From Rhodospirillaceae bacterium (GTDB lineage Bacteria; Pseudomonadota; Alphaproteobacteria; Rhodospirillales; JABJKH01): a stretch of 46,837 bases of DNA. The position numbers and the translations under genes are program-made. The stretch is taken from assembly GCA_018660465.1 (NCBI GenBank), contig JABJKH010000010.1:1-46837 (forward strand), written 5' to 3'. Below the pieces are notes generated by a model. It did not search any database, was not told the origin of the DNA, and saw only the letters and a list, made by a program, of their open reading frames with translations. This document shows, in pieces, positions 42,963-46,837 of the stretch; the stretch's first letter is position 1; every line of letters starts with the position of its first letter.

Positions 42963-43898
42963 ATGAAATTTATTCAGCTCCTATTCCTAATCGTTTCTAT
43001 TACCCTGACTTCGGCAATGGCGCGCGCCGATGATTCCTGCCCCCCTCTGCCTCAGATATCCATGTGGTCTAACGTCACCCACGCCAGCATGACCGAGTAC
43101 ATTAAAAATAAGCATGGCGGTGACTGGGAATCTTATATCGACAAATGGAAAAATCAGCTTGATTTGCTGATGGATGTTTACGCGCGTAATTCGGAGGTTG
43201 TCATCCGCTCGAAGAATCTGCGCCTTAAAGGAGAGACGTTGGCTGAGTATATCAACAATGTCCGTAAGCGCCTTGCCGTCACACGCTGCCTCGCAAAGTC
43301 GACCCCAGCTAAGACACAAACTGCGGACACGTCCAAAGGCCGCGCGTTGTCAAAGTCGGCTGGGTGCGGTGCATGTCATGGTGAGGAAGGAATCGGCAAC
43401 CAGCCCACGATACCCAATCTGGCTGGACAGCAAGCACGCTACCTCAGCCTACAATTGCGGCGCCTTCGCATCGGAAAAGGTCGTCCGCTTAGCGGTGATA
43501 TCCCGAATGCAATGCGCTTTCATAAGGATTTGGAAGCCGTTATTGCGCAGTTAAAAAACCAAGACATCGAAATTTTAGCCGACTACTTTGCCTCGCTGTC
43601 CTGCAAATCATCAGGTCAGCCCCCCATAGCGAGCACCCTCCCGCAGACAAAGGGATGCGCTCTATGCCATGGCATCAAAGGCCGCGGCCGCAACCTGAGC
43701 ATCCCTAACCTTGCGGGACAGCCGTGGAAATACCTTGCGAAACAACTCCATGTTTTTAAGGCAACTGCCAATAATGAGCATGTTTTAGACGACGTTAATT
43801 CTCGCTTTCACCCGATCATGTCCGATGAGGCCCGAAAATTAACCAACGGCGAGATCAAAGAGCTCTCGATGTATTATTCTGGTTTGAAGTGCGAGTAA
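42963..43898 (+). CDS. Periplasmic diheme cytochrome c
   Basis: 311 residues with a signal peptide (about 1-22, ending MARAD). An unrecognised N-terminal helical domain (about 40-110) precedes two c553/c4-like domains, each with CxxCH (CGACH 135-139; CALCH 232-236), the repeated IPNLAGQ motif and an axial Met candidate (Met184 and Met286). Likely an electron carrier to an oxidase or reductase. The two CxxCH domains plus an FNR box suggest low-oxygen respiration. Convergent with COQ9, 1 base apart. Confidence 0.9.
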   Translation: MKFIQLLFLIVSITLTSAMARADDSCPPLPQISMWSNVTHASMTEYIKNKHGGDWESYIDKWKNQLDLLMDVYARNSEVVIRSKNLRLKGETLAEYINNVRKRLAVTRCLAKSTPAKTQTADTSKGRALSKSAGCGACHGEEGIGNQPTIPNLAGQQARYLSLQLRRLRIGKGRPLSGDIPNAMRFHKDLEAVIAQLKNQDIEILADYFASLSCKSSGQPPIASTLPQTKGCALCHGIKGRGRNLSIPNLAGQPWKYLAKQLHVFKATANNEHVLDDVNSRFHPIMSDEARKLTNGEIKELSMYYSGLKCE

Positions 43899-43899
43899 A

Positions 43900-44538
43900 T
43901 TAAACCCGCGCGCAGGCTGCACGTACCAATTTAAAGGGGGACGGCAGCTTGGAGACTGCTTCTTGCAGCTTGGCTTTGTACATTGGAATTTTTAAGACGT
44001 CCGCAATCCGTCGATCCAAAAACCCCCAGGTGTTTTCGAAGTTTTCTGAGTCGTCATTCAGCCAATACAACAACGTCGTCGTATAAACCGGCGTCAGCAG
44101 GCCACGCTTGGTGTAGTAATTGAAATCCGCAGACGTATCGCCCGCCGCATACCACATCACGCTGCAGGTCCGCCACGCACAGCGGGTCGCAAGAGGAGCA
44201 TTGCTTGGAATTGCCAAGAACGAAACCAACCGTCGAACAGCCTCCCGATAAGGCGTGAACAACTGAAGCCGCACCTTCACACAGGTCGCGATGCGTTCTC
44301 GAATTTTCATTTTATCGATCTTGTGATGGGTGAGTTCGGTGAGCATTTGCTGGTCCATGTAACTGGCAAAATGCTCGGCCACATCACGAAGGCCACCTGG
44401 AAATGCTCGTAATGCCATATCAGGAGAATAGCCCGCATCCGCAACACCCGCCGCAAGGCTACGCCGGGACCAGCCGTCAAAGGTCACGTGCGACAACATT
44501 GCTACCAAAATTTTATCGCGTGCTTCGTCGTGACTCAT
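43900..44538 (-). CDS. COQ9-family ubiquinone biosynthesis protein
   Basis: 212 residues with TetR-like helical N-terminus (SRRSLAAGVADAGYSPDMALRAFPGG) and the lipid-binding AAGDTSADFNYYTKRGLLTPVYTT region that is the COQ9 family hallmark. COQ9 binds lipid and supports COQ7 hydroxylation in ubiquinone synthesis. Its start overlaps the def stop by ATGA, so it is translationally coupled to def. Confidence 0.92.
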   Translation of the reverse strand: MSHDEARDKILVAMLSHVTFDGWSRRSLAAGVADAGYSPDMALRAFPGGLRDVAEHFASYMDQQMLTELTHHKIDKMKIRERIATCVKVRLQLFTPYREAVRRLVSFLAIPSNAPLATRCAWRTCSVMWYAAGDTSADFNYYTKRGLLTPVYTTTLLYWLNDDSENFENTWGFLDRRIADVLKIPMYKAKLQEAVSKLPSPFKLVRAACARV

Positions 44539-45113
44539 TGCTCTTCTCCCTCTTCTTCCCCATCCTCAGGTTCCTCTCCACGGGCCGGAGCACCCTTCTC
44601 CCGCATTTCCTCCGTAAACCCGAAATAGGCCATGTTGGACATGCGCATGGGATAAAGGACTCCGTCCAGATGATCACATTCATGCTGGAGAACGCGGGCA
44701 TGGAAGCCGTGAGCCTCGCGCTCGAACTCTTCACCCTCGGGCGTCAAGCCAGTATAGCGGATATGGGTGTATCTGGGAACCGCTCCCGTCAGACCAGGGA
44801 GTGACAGACAACTTTCCCAGCCCACTTCGACTTCATCATCGCCATTTTCAACTATCGGCTCAATGACTGGATTAATGAGAACTGTTAGGTCCTTGGCATC
44901 TTCCTCATCGGCATGACCGGGCTCATAATAGATCACAACCCGATGGCCTTCGTGCACCTGAGGGGCCGCCAAACCGATCCCCCCGACATCGTCGAGAGTT
45001 TCGTTCATATCGTTGATGAGCCGCTGAATTTCGGGTGCAGTGGGGTCATCAACCGCTTCAGCCTTTTGCTGAAGGACCGGATGCCCCATACGAGCGATTT
45101 TTAAAATCGCCAT
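44535..45113 (-). CDS. def: Peptide deformylase
   Basis: 192 residues. Removes the N-formyl group from nascent proteins. Motif 1 GIGLAAPQV (45-53) and motif 3 HECDH (144-148) are canonical, but motif 2 reads ESCLS (100-104) where most have EGCLS. Metal ligands Cys102, His144 and His148 and catalytic Glu145 are intact. The acidic C-terminal tail (EPEDGEEEGEE) is unusual. Coupled to the COQ9 gene. Confidence 0.95.
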   Translation of the reverse strand: MAILKIARMGHPVLQQKAEAVDDPTAPEIQRLINDMNETLDDVGGIGLAAPQVHEGHRVVIYYEPGHADEEDAKDLTVLINPVIEPIVENGDDEVEVGWESCLSLPGLTGAVPRYTHIRYTGLTPEGEEFEREAHGFHARVLQHECDHLDGVLYPMRMSNMAYFGFTEEMREKGAPARGEEPEDGEEEGEEQ

Positions 45114-45161
45114 ATTAATTGCCCCTCAGTCACCGGGCGGGCCTATTGAGCCCTGGGCTTT

Positions 45162-45221
45162 CGCCAAACGCTTGGCGACCCGCGGTCGCGGGCTTCTCGT
45201 GATTTAACAAACGCGTTTGTT
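45162..45221. repeat. Cluster of short perfect palindromes between def and pntB
   Basis: Three adjacent inverted repeats: CGCCAA-ACGC-TTGGCG (45162-45177), CCCGCG-GT-CGCGGG (about 45179-45192) and the 16-bp perfect palindrome AACAAACGCGTTTGTT (45206-45221). The last has the AA..CG..TT centre of LacI-family operators. They may stabilise the pntB 3' end, act as an operator for def-COQ9, or both. No T-run follows on either strand. Confidence 0.6.
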
Positions 45222-45259
45222 TAAACACTCGCGGGAGAAACCTTTTCATGGATTTTAAC

Positions 45260-46654
45260 TTACCCCAATGACTGGACAACACCTTCTGTCGTCTTCTTGG
45301 CATCACCAAAGACCATCATGGTGTTATCAGCGAAGAACAATTCGTTGTCGACGCCTGAATAGCCTGTAGCCATGGAGCGTTTGAGGAACAGCACAGTGCC
45401 AGCTTTCTCGACATCCAAGATCGGCATCCCGTAGATTGCGCTGGTTGGGTCGGTCTTGGCTGCCGGGTTGGTGACGTCGTTGGCACCGATGATGAACGCG
45501 ACTTCGGCGCTGGAGAATTCATGGTTGATTTCTTCCAGCTCAAAGACCTCGTCATAGGGTACATTGGCTTCGGCCAGTAACACGTTCATATGGCCAGGCA
45601 TGCGGCCTGCGACGGGGTGAATGGCGTAGGATATGCTCACACCTTCCGCCTTCAACATGTCACACATTTCACGCAGTGCATGCTGAGCTTGGGCCACAGC
45701 CATACCGTAGCCCGGAACAATGATCACCTTGGAAGCGTTCTTCATAATGAAAGCTGCGTCTTCCGGGCTGCCTGATTTGACCGACCTGTCGCCACCTCCA
45801 CCAGCTGCAGCGGCCCCCGCATCATCCGTGCCAAACCCGCCGAGCATCACATTAAAAATCGACCGGTTCATGCCTTTGCACATGATGTAACTGAGGATCG
45901 CACCGGAGGAGCCAACCAACGCGCCGGTAACAATCAACGACACATTCGAAAGGGTGAAGCCAATTCCACACGCAGCCCAACCTGAATAAGAATTCAGCAT
46001 GGAAACCACCACCGGCATGTCAGCACCGCCGATGGGAATGATGATCATAAAGCCAATGACAAAGGCTAAGATTGCGACCGTCCAAAATCCGCCCGGCGAC
46101 TCTGCCGCTGCCAGCGAAATGATGGCGATAACCAAAGCAATTCCCAAAGCCGCGTTAAGCTTATGTTGTCCGGCAAACACGATGGGCGCGCCGCTCATGA
46201 CGCCCTGCAGTTTGGCAAACGCGATGATCGATCCTGAGAACGTAATCGCACCAATGGCTGTGCCAAGACTCATCTCGATTAAGCTGGCGGTACCAATTTC
46301 ACCGACCTTGCCGAGGCCAAAGGCTTCTGGATTAGAAAACGCCGCAGCAGCAACAAACACCGCCGCCAGGCCGACCAAGCTATGGAAGGCCGCGACCAGT
46401 TCAGGCAATGATGTCATCTTAATTTTTAGCGCCACCACGGTGCCTATGGAGCCGCCAATCAAAACGCCCAGGATGATCATGCTGAAGCTAACAACGCCGG
46501 GGTCCATCAACGTGGTCAGAACGGCAATGACCATGCCGGTGATACCCAGAAAATTACCTTTGCGTGAACTTTCAGGGTTGCTCAGGCCGCGCAGTGCCAG
46601 AATGAAACAGACCGATGCGATCAGATAGGCGAAGCCGGTTGTCGTCGAAGTCAT
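45260..46654 (-). CDS. pntB: Proton-translocating NAD(P) transhydrogenase, beta subunit
   Basis: 464 residues. The N-terminal half has about nine membrane helices forming the proton channel. The C-terminal half (about 290-464) is the NADP(H)-binding domain with the GYGMAVAQAQHALREM motif, and the DVTNPAAKTDPTSAIYGMPI and KRSMATGYSGVDN loops. The stop is followed by the palindrome cluster. It lies 12 bases from pntAB. Confidence 0.97.
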   Translation of the reverse strand: MTSTTTGFAYLIASVCFILALRGLSNPESSRKGNFLGITGMVIAVLTTLMDPGVVSFSMIILGVLIGGSIGTVVALKIKMTSLPELVAAFHSLVGLAAVFVAAAAFSNPEAFGLGKVGEIGTASLIEMSLGTAIGAITFSGSIIAFAKLQGVMSGAPIVFAGQHKLNAALGIALVIAIISLAAAESPGGFWTVAILAFVIGFMIIIPIGGADMPVVVSMLNSYSGWAACGIGFTLSNVSLIVTGALVGSSGAILSYIMCKGMNRSIFNVMLGGFGTDDAGAAAAGGGGDRSVKSGSPEDAAFIMKNASKVIIVPGYGMAVAQAQHALREMCDMLKAEGVSISYAIHPVAGRMPGHMNVLLAEANVPYDEVFELEEINHEFSSAEVAFIIGANDVTNPAAKTDPTSAIYGMPILDVEKAGTVLFLKRSMATGYSGVDNELFFADNTMMVFGDAKKTTEGVVQSLG

Positions 46655-46666
46655 TTTACCGTTCCC

Positions 46667-46837
46667 CTATTTCTTTTTCTTGAACATGGCCAACACCCGA
46701 TTGGTGACGATGAAGCCACCGAAGATGTTAACTGATGCAAGGGTCACGGCCATAAAGCCCATGACTTTTGAAAAACCCATATCCATAGGTCCCGCAGCCA
46801 GCAATCCGCCGACGATGATCACCGATGAAATGGCATT
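46667..46837 (-). CDS. pntAB: Transhydrogenase alpha-2 subunit (PntAB), C-terminal part
   Basis: Only the last 56 residues are in the window; the gene runs off the right edge. NAISSVIIVGGLLAAG and the final helix MGFMAVTLASVNIFGGFIV with the VTNRVLAMFKKKK tail match the membrane part of PntA. The separate small alpha-2 subunit is the split arrangement of Rhodospirillum-type transhydrogenases, with pntAA expected to the right. Confidence 0.9.
   Translation of the reverse strand, partial: NAISSVIIVGGLLAAGPMDMGFSKVMGFMAVTLASVNIFGGFIVTNRVLAMFKKKK

Noticed and set aside
1-46837. CRISPR array, prophage, tRNA genes or insertion-sequence transposase
   Set aside because: No regularly spaced repeats, phage genes, cloverleaf sequences or transposase frames were recognised by reading; a tool-based scan was not possible.

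Overview
The window looks like a chromosomal stretch of a free-living alphaproteobacterium, most likely of the Rhodospirillales type. The inference rests on several things seen together: a split, Rhodospirillum-type proton-translocating transhydrogenase (pntAB-pntB), a TrcR/DUF1013 regulator beside a DUF1192 protein, COQ9, ribosomal protein L31 without zinc cysteines, 6S RNA between zapA and the 5-formyltetrahydrofolate cyclo-ligase gene, and an FNR-type box in front of a cytochrome c operon. I could not run searches, so the taxon is an inference. No prophage, CRISPR array, intact insertion sequence or tRNA gene was seen.

Layout. Bases 1-160 hold the promoter and boxA leader of a ribosomal RNA operon reading leftward out of the window. 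A small lipoprotein gene (424-1044, +) follows. From 19214 down to about 1085 there is one long minus-strand block: yebC, ruvC, ruvA, ruvB, ybgC, tolQ, tolR, tolA, tolB, pal, cpoB, tilS, ftsH, folP, glmM, thiD, a threonine-dehydratase-like gene and a TPR/SPOR lipoprotein gene. It covers Holliday junction processing, the Tol-Pal envelope machine, tRNA lysidine formation, membrane proteolysis, folate, cell-wall amino-sugar and thiamine synthesis.

Between 19.2 and 21.7 kb the + strand has an orphan alpha/beta hydrolase and a Sel1-repeat gene with a one-base frameshift. From 25.4 to 21.8 kb the minus strand has a DUF4164-like coiled coil, zapA, 6S RNA, 5-FCL, a YmdB-type phosphoesterase and a BaiN/HI0933 flavoprotein. 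From 25.5 to 34.3 kb the + strand has gap, an unknown gene, thiE, efp, an inositol-monophosphatase gene, an OmpA/MotA-like/MotB-like envelope cassette, an MFS exporter and rpmE. Two tandem membrane-bound class III nucleotide cyclases with a shared unrecognised N-terminal domain occupy 34.5-38.5 kb.

The right part has DUF1192, trcR, two DUF465 mini-genes, a degenerate GGDEF protein, a 269-bp palindromic mobile-like element, purE, an FNR-boxed operon of two tiny membrane peptides and a diheme cytochrome c, COQ9, def, and pntB with the 3' end of pntAB.

The strongest candidates for undescribed biology are: (1) a family of about 130-bp elements whose three copies keep a four-way-junction fold with covarying side hairpins; (2) the larger 36-bp-ITR element at 41.3 kb, which seems to supply the ribosome binding site of its neighbour; (3) the tandem cyclases; (4) the motor-like envelope cassette; (5) the FNR-controlled micropeptide/cytochrome operon.
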